Below, piece by piece: positions 29,633 to 38,036 of a stretch of 64,000 bases of DNA (the first letter of the stretch is position 1; every line of letters begins with the position of its first letter). The position numbers and the translations under genes are program-made. This stretch comes from Celeribacter baekdonensis B30. GTDB taxonomy: Bacteria; Pseudomonadota; Alphaproteobacteria; Rhodobacterales; Rhodobacteraceae. The stretch covers positions 434,001 to 498,000 of the forward strand of contig NZ_AMRK01000001.1 in the NCBI RefSeq assembly GCF_000299875.1, in the 5' to 3' direction. The notes beneath the pieces are model-generated. The model was not told where the DNA came from. It searched no databases and saw only the letters and a program-made list of their open reading frames with translations.

Positions 29633-30610
29633 TTATCGCATCTCCTGTCCGATCCGGTCCATCGTCGACACAAGCGCCTGCGTGATTCCCGGCTCAGACA
29701 TGGCGTGACCTGCCTGCCCCACCATCATCAACCGCGCCTTGGGCCAAACCTTATGCAGCGCGTAGGCGGTATGTGGCGGGCAAATCATATCGAATCGCCC
29801 CTGAACAATGGTGCCAGGCACATTGGCCATTTTGCCAATATCCTCCAAAAGCTGTCCATCGCGCTCAAAGAATGCCTTGTGGGTGAAATAATGGTTCTCC
29901 AGCCGTGCAAAGGTCCGGGCGTAATCCGGCGCAGGCTCACCCGCTGCGCCATTCGATCCGATCGACGCCAACGCATTCTCCCAACGCGACCAGATCCGAC
30001 CAAAACGCAATTCTTCTTGATAAGTGCCGCTAAACAAACGCCGATGATAGGCCGCGATCAAATCGTCGTGTTCCTCATCCGGGATGGCATCGCAAAACTC
30101 CGCCCAAAGCTCCGGCCAAAACTGACCCGCACCGCCCGCGTAGAACCAATCCAACTCACTTTGCCGCGCCAAAAACACGCCGCGCAAAACAAGATGCAGC
30201 ACTCGTTCCGGATGACTTTGAGTATAGGCCACGCCCAATGTCGCCCCCCAACTTCCGCCAAACACAGTCCAACGCTCAATGCCCAATTCGACCCTAATCC
30301 GCTCAACATCAGCGACCAAATGCCATGTCGTATTGGCGTCGACGGAGGCGAAGGGCCGCGATTTGCCGCAACCGCGTTGATCAAACAAAATGATGCGAAA
30401 AATGGACGGATCGAAATAGCGCCGCATATAAGGGCTACAGCCCCCACCTGGACCACCATGAAACACCACCACAGGAATACCCTTCGGATTGCCGCTTTGC
30501 TCGACGTAAATCCGGTGCCCGTCCCCAACCTCCAACATCCGGTGGTCATAGACCGCGATTTGGGGGTAGAGGTAGCTATATGCGCTCTTTTGGCCTGAGA
30601 CCTTATCCAT
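29633..30610 (-). CDS. pip: Proline iminopeptidase
   Basis: This 325-residue alpha/beta-hydrolase of peptidase family S33 releases N-terminal proline from peptides. The oxyanion motif HGGPGGG (51-57), nucleophile Ser120 in FGGSWGATL, acid Asp274 in GRFDMICP and base His302 in GQAGHAMSEPG are all present. The open frame extends 70 codons further upstream into the ubiG region, but ATG at 30610 has AGGAA upstream and gives the normal length. It diverges from ubiG. Confidence 0.93.
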   Translation of the reverse strand: MDKVSGQKSAYSYLYPQIAVYDHRMLEVGDGHRIYVEQSGNPKGIPVVVFHGGPGGGCSPYMRRYFDPSIFRIILFDQRGCGKSRPFASVDANTTWHLVADVERIRVELGIERWTVFGGSWGATLGVAYTQSHPERVLHLVLRGVFLARQSELDWFYAGGAGQFWPELWAEFCDAIPDEEHDDLIAAYHRRLFSGTYQEELRFGRIWSRWENALASIGSNGAAGEPAPDYARTFARLENHYFTHKAFFERDGQLLEDIGKMANVPGTIVQGRFDMICPPHTAYALHKVWPKARLMMVGQAGHAMSEPGITQALVSTMDRIGQEMR

Positions 30611-30632
30611 GGGGTTCCTATATAGAGCGATC

Positions 30633-30652
30633 AATCGGTATAGAAACCGATT
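30633..30652. repeat. Inverted repeat in the pip-ubiG divergent promoter region
   Basis: AATCGGT (30633-30639) and ACCGATT (30646-30652) form a perfect dyad with a 6-nt spacer in the 69-bp gap between the divergent genes. It is a candidate operator, or a hairpin in the ubiG leader. Confidence 0.4.
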
Positions 30653-30679
30653 TCTAAGTTGAACACGAAGGAGAGGATC

Positions 30680-31426
30680 ATGCAAATGCATCAGTCCACC
30701 ATTGACCCGCAAGAGGTCGCCAAATTCGAGGCCATGGCCGCAGAATGGTGGGACCCGAATGGTAAGTTTAAACCATTGCATATGCTGAACCCGTGTCGGC
30801 TTGATTACATCACCTCGCAAATCGCCGCTGAGTTCGGGCGTGACCTGTCCGCCGAGCGCCCCTTTGAGGGGCTACGCCTGCTGGACATCGGTTGTGGTGG
30901 CGGGCTTTTATCCGAACCGATGGCACGTTTGGGCGCGACGGTTGTAGGTGCCGATGCGGCGGCGGGGAACCTTCCCGTTGCGCAGCTTCACGCGGAAAAA
31001 TCCGGGTTGGTGATCGACTATCGCCACACCGCCGCCGAATCACTCGCCGAGGCGGGGGAACAGTTTGACGTGGTCTTGAATATGGAAGTGGTCGAACATG
31101 TCTCCGATCCACTGGGCTACATGACCGCCTGTCAGATGTTGCTCAAACCCGGTGGGCTGATGATTGCCTCAACGATCAATCGCAATCCCAAAAGCTATAT
31201 GATGGCCATCGTTGGCGCCGAAGTGATCATGCGCTGGTTGCCGAAGGGCACGCATGAGTGGAAAAAATTCATCACGCCAGACGAGTTGTACGCGCTGATT
31301 GAAAAGGCCGGGCTGTCTCCGGTGGATCGCAAAGGCTTTGTCTTCAATCCGGTGCTTTGGACCTGGTCTCTGTCTGCCCGTGATCTGTCGGTGAACTATG
31401 TCACGGCATCGACCAAGCCAAGTTAA
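30680..31426 (+). CDS. ubiG: Ubiquinone biosynthesis O-methyltransferase UbiG
   Basis: This 248-residue SAM-dependent enzyme methylates two hydroxyls of the ubiquinone ring precursor. Motif I is [20 protein letters not shown], and the UbiG-specific tail contains [16 protein letters not shown]. The N-terminal [27 protein letters not shown] is diagnostic. AAGGAGAGG lies just before the ATG at 30680; a TTG seven codons upstream is rejected. It is convergent with marR, 3 bp between stops. Confidence 0.96.
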   Translation: MQMHQSTIDPQEVAKFEAMAAEWWDPNGKFKPLHMLNPCRLDYITSQIAAEFGRDLSAERPFEGLRLLDIGCGGGLLSEPMARLGATVVGADAAAGNLPVAQLHAEKSGLVIDYRHTAAESLAEAGEQFDVVLNMEVVEHVSDPLGYMTACQMLLKPGGLMIASTINRNPKSYMMAIVGAEVIMRWLPKGTHEWKKFITPDELYALIEKAGLSPVDRKGFVFNPVLWTWSLSARDLSVNYVTASTKPS

Positions 31427-31429
31427 GGT

Positions 31430-31879
31430 CTAGTTCTCTTCCTCAAGACGAATGCGCATTTCCCGCAAGACGGGAAGTGCGGCCTTGACCCGTTCGGTGC
31501 CAATCGCCTCGACAATATCAGACAGGATCGGCGCAATCGCCGCCAAAGCTGCGTCTCGTGCCGCGCGGCCTGATGGGGAAATTGACACGAATTTGCGGCG
31601 CGCGTCGTCCCAATCCGGGCGAATGTGAACATGTCCCGCCCATTCGAGTTTGTTCAATGTGTTGGTCATCGCACCGCGGGTGACGTGAAACGCCCGCGCA
31701 AGCTGCGCCGGAGACCTTTCGTCATTGGCACGGGCAAGATGGTTGAGCACCGAAAAGTGACTGATTTCCATGCCTTTGGGCATCGCTTTGGTCAGCCGGT
31801 TTCGGGCCAACTGATCCGCCATGAAAATCTCGGAAAACAGCGCCACAGACAGCGAGTCATTGTTGGATGGGCCACTCAT
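31430..31879 (-). CDS. MarR-family transcriptional regulator
   Basis: This is a 149-residue winged-helix regulator. The pattern ISHFSVLNHLARANDERSPAQLARAF, then HVTRGAMTNTLNKLEWAGHV and IRPDWDDARRKFVSISPSGR, gives the MarR helix-turn-helix and wing. Ligand and targets cannot be read. It is the last gene of comF-grxC-nitrilase-marR, overlapping the nitrilase-family gene by ATGA. Confidence 0.88.
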   Translation of the reverse strand: MSGPSNNDSLSVALFSEIFMADQLARNRLTKAMPKGMEISHFSVLNHLARANDERSPAQLARAFHVTRGAMTNTLNKLEWAGHVHIRPDWDDARRKFVSISPSGRAARDAALAAIAPILSDIVEAIGTERVKAALPVLREMRIRLEEEN

Positions 31880-32712
31880 TGCGGAACCTCAAAGTCACGG
31901 TCATGGGACAGGGAAGGAATGCGCGATCTGGCATGAGCAACATCGCCCATATCAATGTCAATTACATCCCATCCCGGTTCAACACCGCCATCATAAAGCA
32001 CCTCTCCCCAGGGCGAAACGGCAAGAGAATGACCATAGGTGCGGCGCGTTGACCCTGTGGTTTCGACGTGTTGCCCCGTTTGCGCCGGAGCAAAAACAAA
32101 ACACCCGGTCTCAATCGCCCGCGCTCTGAGCAAGCTCTCCCAATGCGCGGCCCCGGTCACGGCAGAGAAGGCCGCAGGCACGGTGAGGATGTCGGCTCCT
32201 GCCTGTGCCAAAGAACGAAACAAATGCGGAAAACGCAGATCATAACAAATCGCCATACCGATCTGGCCCAGCGCCGTTTTCGCCAAAACTGCCCGATTGC
32301 CAGGACGATACCCGGCGGATTCGCGATAGGTCTCCGTCTCGCTGACATCGACGTCAAACATGTGGATTTTATCATAGCGCGCGGCGATTTCGCCCTCAGG
32401 GGTGATCAGGAAAGACCGATTGGCAAATCGCCCATCTGGATCATCGGTCTTTAAGGCCAGTGAGCCGATCAAGAGCCAAATCCCACAGGATTTTGCCGTT
32501 TCCTGCAACCCTGCCAATGTTGGGTCTTCAGACTCAGCGCGCAAAACCTCTCTTTGATGTGTACGCGAACTTGAAACGCAATTGGTGACTTCTGGCGTCA
32601 AAACAATCTGTGCCCCCGCCTCTGCCGCTTCGGTCACATAGCGTTGCGTAATCGCAAGATTGGCAAGCGGATCGTCAGAGGAATTAAGCGTAATAAGGCC
32701 GACGCGGGTCAT
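31876..32712 (-). CDS. Carbon-nitrogen hydrolase (Nit1/deaminated-glutathione amidase-like)
   Basis: This 278-residue nitrilase-superfamily enzyme has the catalytic triad Glu41 (LTPEVTN), Lys115 (RYDKIHMFD) and Cys156 (ICYDLRFPH). The KIHMFDVDV and CYDLRFP signatures fit the Nit1/Nit2 branch that hydrolyses deaminated glutathione or omega-amides. Its place 3 bp after a glutaredoxin gene is consistent with glutathione repair, though this is inference. Confidence 0.88.
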   Translation of the reverse strand: MTRVGLITLNSSDDPLANLAITQRYVTEAAEAGAQIVLTPEVTNCVSSSRTHQREVLRAESEDPTLAGLQETAKSCGIWLLIGSLALKTDDPDGRFANRSFLITPEGEIAARYDKIHMFDVDVSETETYRESAGYRPGNRAVLAKTALGQIGMAICYDLRFPHLFRSLAQAGADILTVPAAFSAVTGAAHWESLLRARAIETGCFVFAPAQTGQHVETTGSTRRTYGHSLAVSPWGEVLYDGGVEPGWDVIDIDMGDVAHARSRIPSLSHDRDFEVPQ

Positions 32713-32715
32713 GGC

Positions 32716-32973
32716 TCAATCCGCCAAAAGCGGGTCGAGTTTACCAGCACGTTCAAGGGCGTAAAGCTCATCACAACCGCCGACATGGGTGTCGCCAATG
32801 AAAATCTGCGGCACGGTGTGGCGACCATGGGCTTTTTGCATCATCTCGGCGCGACGATTGGGTTCGGCCATCACGTTGATGTCGGTGTAGGTGACCCCTT
32901 TGCTGTCAAGCAGGCGCTTGGCCGCGATACAATAAGGGCAAATCGGAGTGGTGTAGAGCGTGACAGGTTGCAT
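32716..32973 (-). CDS. grxC: Glutaredoxin 3
   Basis: This 85-residue thioredoxin-fold protein has the dithiol active site CPYC (Cys12, Cys15) in TTPICPYCIAAKRLL. The glutathione-binding TVPQIFIG and GGCDELYAL motifs are present. It reduces protein disulfides and mixed disulfides with glutathione in the cytoplasm. It is 35 bp downstream of comF in the same operon. Confidence 0.95.
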   Translation of the reverse strand: MQPVTLYTTPICPYCIAAKRLLDSKGVTYTDINVMAEPNRRAEMMQKAHGRHTVPQIFIGDTHVGGCDELYALERAGKLDPLLAD

Positions 32974-33008
32974 GGGAAATCCTTTGATCTTTCGGCGACT
33001 ATAAGGAT

Positions 33009-33722
33009 TTAGCCCTCTCTGGCAACGCGGGCCAGTACCGCGATCGAAACATGCGACGCACCAGCCTCAAGGCAGGCGCGCGTGCATTGCGCCAAAGTCG
33101 CACCAGTGGTCATCACATCGTCGATCAAAAGCACATGCCGACCGGCAATCACCTTGGCGCGCTTCGGTGTGACTTTGATCACGCCTGAAACCGTTTCATG
33201 GCGTTGATCTGCGGTCATCCCATCCAATTTTCGAGTCGCAACAGGTCGGCGTAATAGGTCAGGACAATAGTCCAATCCATGGAGCTTCGCCACCTGAGCG
33301 GCAAGCAACGCGGATTGATTGTACCGCCGCTGAACGATACGCAGCCAGTGGAGAGGCACCGGGGCAACAAGCGTATCCTCACATATCAAAGGCTCTGCCG
33401 CCCGCGCCAACCACGCCCCCGCAGAGCGCGCAAGATCGGTGCGGTCGCCATGCTTGAACCTCAAAACCATCGCTCGGCCATTGCCCGCATATAGCATCGC
33501 AGCCCGGCCTCGATCCCACAGGCGCGGATTAGCGCGACAGTCATCACAGAGATCGCCCTCCTGCGCCTCACCAATCAAAGGGCGCCCACAGGCGTCACAA
33601 GGTGGATCGACAATAAACGGTGTTTGCGACCAACATTTTGGGCACAACCCGCGCGCCACCTCGATCATTTCGTCGCAGGTGAGACATTGTGCCGGGTAGA
33701 TCAGCTTGGCCAGTGTTTGCAT
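33009..33722 (-). CDS. comF: ComF-family phosphoribosyltransferase-like protein
   Basis: This 237-residue protein has an N-terminal zinc-ribbon region with cysteine pairs at 13/16, 27/30, 42/45 and 59/62. A type-I phosphoribosyltransferase domain follows, with the PRPP loop LLIDDVMTTGAT. ComF/GntX proteins are linked to DNA uptake or to use of DNA as nutrient, and the exact reaction is unknown. It heads the operon with grxC, nitrilase and marR, and diverges from the 33785 methyltransferase-like gene. Confidence 0.9.
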   Translation of the reverse strand: MQTLAKLIYPAQCLTCDEMIEVARGLCPKCWSQTPFIVDPPCDACGRPLIGEAQEGDLCDDCRANPRLWDRGRAAMLYAGNGRAMVLRFKHGDRTDLARSAGAWLARAAEPLICEDTLVAPVPLHWLRIVQRRYNQSALLAAQVAKLHGLDYCPDLLRRPVATRKLDGMTADQRHETVSGVIKVTPKRAKVIAGRHVLLIDDVMTTGATLAQCTRACLEAGASHVSIAVLARVAREG

Positions 33723-33784
33723 TTCCCTGTCAACTTCCTACATTGCCCGCAGGTTTGAAACATGACCGTAAAGAAAGCACATCC

Positions 33785-34618
33785 ATGTCCGACCCCGTTC
33801 CTTTGATCCATCGGGACCACCTGTCTCGATACCGCACCCGTGCTTTGCGCATGGGGGGCGATTTCTTTTTGCATGAAGAGGCCCGCGCTGAGATCGAAGA
33901 TCGGTTAAGCATGGTTAATAAAGCGTTTACATCGCCGGCGATTGTCACCGGATTTCCCGAGTTGTGGTCAAAATGGTTCCCCGAGGCGCGTGTTGTTGCC
34001 GATGACGATGTGCTCGACCTGAAACAAGGCGCGCATGATTTGGTGATCCATGCCATGTCCCTGCACTGGGCCAATGATCCCGTCGGCCAACTCATCCAAT
34101 GCAATCGCGCGCTCAAACCCGATGGCTTGATGATCGCGGCCTTTTTCGGCGACCAAACGCTGCATGAACTGCGCGCCTGTTTGGGACAGGCGGAAGCGGC
34201 GCTTTTGGGTGGCCTATCGCCGCGCGTGTTGCCGATGGGAGAACTGCGCGACCTCGGTGCGCTGTTGCAACGCGCCTCTTTTGCCCTGCCTGTCGCGGAC
34301 AAAAGCCCGCACACCGTGACCTACCCCAGTTTAAAAAGACTCGTCACCGATCTGCGCGCCATGGGAGAAAGCAATGCGCTCGGCGCACGGCACATGACTC
34401 CAAGCCCAAAGGCGCTTTTCGATCTGACCGAGCATCTCTATCAGGCTCATTTTGCGCAAGACGACCGGCTTGTGGCGACATTTGATTTGGTGTTTCTGAC
34501 AGGCTGGGCCCCGGATGAAAGCCAGCCGAAACCGTTGATGCCCGGTTCCGCCAAACATCGCCTTGCCGACGCGCTTCAGGCGCAGGAATTTAAACTTCCC
34601 ACAGACGCGGCCCCTTGA
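33785..34618 (+). CDS. Class I methyltransferase-like protein (BioC/NDUFAF5 type) with degenerate SAM loop
   Basis: This 277-residue protein aligns by eye with alphaproteobacterial NDUFAF5/BioC-like proteins: VIHAMSLHWANDPVGQLIQCNRALKPDGLMIAAFFG gives motifs II-III. The glycine-rich SAM motif I expected around residues 55-65 reads AIVTGFPELWSKW and lacks GXGXG, so cofactor binding is doubtful. Start at 33785 (MSDPVPLIHRDHL) follows a purine-rich AAAGAAAG. The gene is 52 bp before hemH and probably co-transcribed. The homologue NDUFAF5 is a hydroxylase of complex I, so non-methyltransferase activity is possible. Confidence 0.65.
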   Translation: MSDPVPLIHRDHLSRYRTRALRMGGDFFLHEEARAEIEDRLSMVNKAFTSPAIVTGFPELWSKWFPEARVVADDDVLDLKQGAHDLVIHAMSLHWANDPVGQLIQCNRALKPDGLMIAAFFGDQTLHELRACLGQAEAALLGGLSPRVLPMGELRDLGALLQRASFALPVADKSPHTVTYPSLKRLVTDLRAMGESNALGARHMTPSPKALFDLTEHLYQAHFAQDDRLVATFDLVFLTGWAPDESQPKPLMPGSAKHRLADALQAQEFKLPTDAAP

Positions 34619-34670
34619 CCCGCAGCCCGACCACCCTAAGCCTATAAAAAACAAAAATCAGGACAGACAC

Positions 34671-35756
34671 ATGGGACTTATGAAGCCAAGCCGGATGAAC
34701 ACAAATGCGGCAGACGCCACCTGTCCAATACACGCACAAACAGACCACCCCAAAGTGCCAAAACAAAAGATCGGGGTTTTGCTGTCAAATTTGGGAACGC
34801 CTGACGCGACAGACTATTGGTCAATGCGTCGGTATTTAAATGAATTTCTCTCGGATCAGCGGGTGATCGACTATCCAAAATGGAAATGGCAACCGATCCT
34901 GCAAGGCATCGTTTTGACCTTTAGGCCATCGAAATCCGGTGCGGCGTATCGGTCTATTTGGAACAATGAGGCCGATGAAAGTCCGCTGATGACCATCACC
35001 AAAGAGCAAACGGCGGCGATCAAAGCAGCGCTTGCGGAGGAGTTTGGCGGTGAAGTGATGGTTGATTTCTGTATGCGTTACGGCAACCCATCCACCAAAT
35101 CAAAGGTGCAAAAACTCGTCTCCGAAGGCTGTAGCAAAATCCTGTTTTTCCCGCTCTACCCGCAATACGCCGGGGCAACGGTTGCCACCGCCAATGACGA
35201 ATTTTTCCGCGCTTTGATGGAAGAAAACTGGCAACCCGCCGCGCGGACCGTACCGCCCTATTTCGATGATCCCGCCTATATTGAAGCCCTCGCCCAGTCC
35301 GTTGAGCGCGCCTATGCGGCGGTGGCGAAAAAGCCCGACATCCTGATTTGTTCCTATCACGGCCTGCCAGAACGCTACCTGAAAGAGGGGGGCGATCCCT
35401 ATCATTGTCAGTGCCAGAAAACGACGCGGCTGCTTAAGGAACGCCTCGGTTGGAATGACACGCAGATCATGACGACGTTTCAATCGAAATTCGGTCCCGA
35501 AGACTGGCTTCAACCCTATACCGTGGAAGAGGTGGCGCGTCAGGCCGAAGCCGGGAACAAAAGCATCGCCGTTTGTGCCCCTGCGTTTTCCGCCGATTGC
35601 ATTGAGACGCTTGAGGAAATCAACGAAGAGATCAAAGAAAGCTTTGACCACGCAGGCGGCGAGGATTTCCTCTACATCCCCTGCCTCAACGCCGAGCCTT
35701 TGCACATCAAGGCCCTTGTCGATCAAATCCGTAAGAATCTGAGTGGGTGGGTATAG
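34671..35756 (+). CDS. hemH: Ferrochelatase
   Basis: This 361-residue enzyme inserts Fe2+ into protoporphyrin IX, the last step of haem synthesis. Recognisable parts are GVLLSNLGTPDATD, FCMRYGNPS, LFFPLYPQYAGAT and the catalytic-His region LICSYHGLPERYL. PAFSADCIETLEEI near the C-terminus is also typical. ATG at 34671 has AGGAC upstream; two further in-frame ATGs follow within nine codons, so the exact start is uncertain. Confidence 0.95.
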   Translation: MGLMKPSRMNTNAADATCPIHAQTDHPKVPKQKIGVLLSNLGTPDATDYWSMRRYLNEFLSDQRVIDYPKWKWQPILQGIVLTFRPSKSGAAYRSIWNNEADESPLMTITKEQTAAIKAALAEEFGGEVMVDFCMRYGNPSTKSKVQKLVSEGCSKILFFPLYPQYAGATVATANDEFFRALMEENWQPAARTVPPYFDDPAYIEALAQSVERAYAAVAKKPDILICSYHGLPERYLKEGGDPYHCQCQKTTRLLKERLGWNDTQIMTTFQSKFGPEDWLQPYTVEEVARQAEAGNKSIAVCAPAFSADCIETLEEINEEIKESFDHAGGEDFLYIPCLNAEPLHIKALVDQIRKNLSGWV

Positions 35757-35798
35757 GCGGACTCATAGAGTCTTGCCTTTAGCCCTTTGTTCAAAATG

Positions 35799-35830
35799 AA
35801 AAGGGCAGCTCAATGAGCTGCCCTTTAAAA
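35799..35830. terminator. Bidirectional terminator between hemH and the small membrane protein
   Basis: AAAGGGCAGCTC (35800-35811), loop AAT and GAGCTGCCCTTT (35815-35826) form a 12-bp perfect stem flanked by A-runs and T-runs. It serves hemH on the plus strand and the 35852-36037 gene on the minus strand. Confidence 0.85.
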
Positions 35831-35851
35831 TGAGTAACTGTCGAGTGACGA

Positions 35852-36037
35852 TTAGTCAGCAGCAACAGCAGCGGCAACGAGTGCCAAGATCAGCAACGGT
35901 ACAACGTAACCGCCAGCGGACGAAGAAGATGTTTCTTCCACGACAACAGGAGCTTCGATAACCGGAGCAGAGTAGCCACCAGCAAAAGCAGCAGAGCCAG
36001 CCAAAGCAAAAACGGCAGCAGCAGCGAATTTTTTCAT
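35852..36037 (-). CDS. Small secreted, membrane-spanning protein (61 aa) of unknown function
   Basis: The peptide has a signal sequence (MKKFAAAAVFALAGSAAFA), a short linker rich in Val/Glu/Ser, and a C-terminal hydrophobic segment (VVPLLILALVAAAVAA). Two in-frame ATGs exist. GGAGGA directly abuts the first (36043) but lies 6 nt before the second (36037), so the second is chosen. Such small proteins seem common in Rhodobacterales, but I know no function. It has its own terminator and an AT-rich upstream region (36050-36160). Confidence 0.75.
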   Translation of the reverse strand: MKKFAAAAVFALAGSAAFAGGYSAPVIEAPVVVEETSSSSAGGYVVPLLILALVAAAVAAD

Positions 36038-36160
36038 TTTCATTCCTCCATGATCCCTGCATTGGCAGGTCAGGTTTGTTACACAGTATTCGTAATGCAG
36101 ATAAACCGAAGAGAAATCAATTTATCCTTTAACGTAGGTCTCATTTCGAACAGAGAATCG

Positions 36161-36754
36161 TCAAATTAGCAACACTTGCGTTCCCACTTTTGTCAAAGAA
36201 TACAACTCAGCGATATGCTCATTGTACAAACCGATGCAGCCATTGGAGGATCTCCGGCCGATTTTTCGCGTATCGTGGGTTCCGTGGATTCGGTAATATT
36301 GCCAAGACAGATAAAGCGCATGCGTGCCGAGCGGATTGTTTGGACCCGGCCCAACAAATTCCGGCCATTCAGGATTGCGGACTTTCATTGCTGGCGTCGG
36401 AGACCAACTTGGCCCCTCGACTTTGCGAATGATTGATGTGCGGCCCCGACGCGTCAGGTCTTCGGTTAAGGGAACCGATGTTGGATAGAGCTTGTAGACC
36501 GACTGATCTTCGCTCCAAAAATGCAGCGCCCGCGATGTGGTATCAACAAGGATCGCCCCATTGCTGAGATTGCTGAAATAGGGTTCCCAGTTCAGCGAGC
36601 GGAAACTTGAAATATTGCGGCGCACAACGGTTGAAATGTCGCCTTCGATCTCTGTCGTGTTGTCGGTCTGTGCCAAAGCTGGCAATGCCAAAACCGCTGT
36701 AGAGCCTGCAACAAATGCGCGGCGTGAGACCTTGAGGGCCGGAAGTTTACTCAT
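36161..36754 (-). CDS. L,D-transpeptidase (YkuD/ErfK family) with Tat-like signal
   Basis: This 197-residue protein begins with SRRAFVAGSTAVLALPALAQ, a twin-arginine-type signal cleaved near residue 29. The YkuD active site is IHGTHDTRKIGRRSSNGCIGL, with His157 and Cys173. Such enzymes form 3-3 peptidoglycan crosslinks or attach proteins to peptidoglycan in the periplasm. It is a separate gene, divergent from the CAP lipoprotein. It is only distantly similar to the second L,D-transpeptidase at 37466-37966. Confidence 0.9.
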   Translation of the reverse strand: MSKLPALKVSRRAFVAGSTAVLALPALAQTDNTTEIEGDISTVVRRNISSFRSLNWEPYFSNLSNGAILVDTTSRALHFWSEDQSVYKLYPTSVPLTEDLTRRGRTSIIRKVEGPSWSPTPAMKVRNPEWPEFVGPGPNNPLGTHALYLSWQYYRIHGTHDTRKIGRRSSNGCIGLYNEHIAELYSLTKVGTQVLLI

Positions 36755-36921
36755 TGAACGAAGCCAGTCATGTAATGTGAACGCGTGTACCTTGCCTTTA
36801 TATGGCGCGATTGCCTCAGTCGCAAATCAAACAATCATTCATAGCAAAAAGTTGCGAACAGGATTTGATCCCGGCAATCAAAGGGTCTAGGTCATCAAGA
36901 CAAAGTTTTTGGAGTGTCTGA

Positions 36922-37455
36922 ATGTCTCGCATTATTGCTGTCCTTATGATGGCCCTTGTTGGTCTCTCCGCCTGCGACGCGCCGACCGAACGACTTGGGC
37001 CCGATGGCAAGCCCTTGCCCCGGCTGTATCGAATCCACGCTCGGGATGAAGCAAAGATTCAATACCACATCCTTGATTCGATCAACGCGCTGCGCGCCGC
37101 CGCCGGGACCTCCCCCGTTCAACTCAACGCCAATCTAAACGCTGCCGCCGCGACCCATTCGCGTGACATGCATGTCCAAAACCGTCCCTGGCATTTCGGC
37201 TCTGACGGCTCCTCGCCGCTCGATCGGGTCAACCGTTCCGGCTACACCGGCTTGATGCTTGGTGAAAATATTTCAGAAACCTACGAAACCGAACTTGAAA
37301 CCCTGTCCGCCTGGATGGAGCAATCCGACACCCGCGATATCATTCTTGATCCGCGCGCAACGGATATCGGCTTTGCCTGGTATCAAGAAGAGAATGGAAA
37401 ACTGTGGTGGACCCTCCTGATCGGAGCCAATCCATCTCAGTTTTCAGGCCTGTAA
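36922..37455 (+). CDS. CAP/SCP-domain lipoprotein
   Basis: This 177-residue protein has a lipoprotein signal ending in LSAC, with Cys18 as the lipidated residue. A bacterial CAP (SCP/PR1-like) domain follows: INALRAAAGTSPVQLNANLNAAAATHSRDM, RVNRSGYTGLMLGENI and a TDIGFAWYQEENGKLWWTLL core. His and Glu residues of the CAP cavity are visible in HSRDM and GENI. The function of bacterial CAP lipoproteins is largely unknown. GGAG lies 8 nt before the ATG. It sits between two L,D-transpeptidase genes. Confidence 0.88.
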   Translation: MSRIIAVLMMALVGLSACDAPTERLGPDGKPLPRLYRIHARDEAKIQYHILDSINALRAAAGTSPVQLNANLNAAAATHSRDMHVQNRPWHFGSDGSSPLDRVNRSGYTGLMLGENISETYETELETLSAWMEQSDTRDIILDPRATDIGFAWYQEENGKLWWTLLIGANPSQFSGL

Positions 37456-37465
37456 TTATCTGAAA

Positions 37466-37966
37466 TTACGGAAAAATATCTACCTGAGTGCCATCTTGCA
37501 CCATCATGTAGATTTTCTCAATATTGCGATCGGAAACCGAGATACAGCCCGCGGTCCAGTCGCGGCCCTTGCCCCGGTTTTCGCCGGCCCGTCCATGAAT
37601 AAAAATATCCCCCCCCGGACGCCGCCCCATCGACGCGGCGTATGCTTCATCTCTTTGGTTCGGATACGAAATCCCCAAAGACAGATGGTAAGCTGAATTC
37701 GGGTTGCGCCGATCTATGATATAGCTGCCTTCCGGGGTCTTACTGTCGCCTTCGAATTGCTTGGGTCCAACCGGATTTCCGCCAATTCCGATCCGATACT
37801 TTTTGAGCACCTTTGCCCCATGCATGAGGTACATTTTGCGGCGCCCCTTGTAGATCACAATCCGGGTGACTTCAGGCCCGGAATAGGTCCTGAGTTCGCG
37901 CGCCAAAACGCCGAATGGCAGCACAATGGCTGCCACAGTTGATGCTAAAAAAGTCCGCCGATCCAT
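37466..37966 (-). CDS. L,D-transpeptidase (YkuD family), second copy, Tat-like signal
   Basis: This 166-residue protein has the N-terminus DRRTFLASTVAAIVLPFGVLA, a twin-arginine-like signal. The catalytic segment is FIHGRAGENRGKGRDWTAGCISV, with His124 and Cys141, typical of short YkuD enzymes (KTPEGSYIID precedes it). The frame is open 12 codons further upstream, but the signal starts at MDRRTF. It converges on the CAP lipoprotein gene with 10 bp between stops. Confidence 0.88.
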   Translation of the reverse strand: MDRRTFLASTVAAIVLPFGVLARELRTYSGPEVTRIVIYKGRRKMYLMHGAKVLKKYRIGIGGNPVGPKQFEGDSKTPEGSYIIDRRNPNSAYHLSLGISYPNQRDEAYAASMGRRPGGDIFIHGRAGENRGKGRDWTAGCISVSDRNIEKIYMMVQDGTQVDIFP

Positions 37967-38036
37967 TGGGTCTACTCGTATAGTGTTTTGTGCTGGATAC
38001 ACTGATTTGGGTGATCAGGCCAATGATTTGATTGCT

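Noticed and set aside
29548-29640. tRNA gene upstream of rimP (as metY in E. coli)
   Set aside because: No cloverleaf or CCA-compatible acceptor stem could be formed in either orientation.
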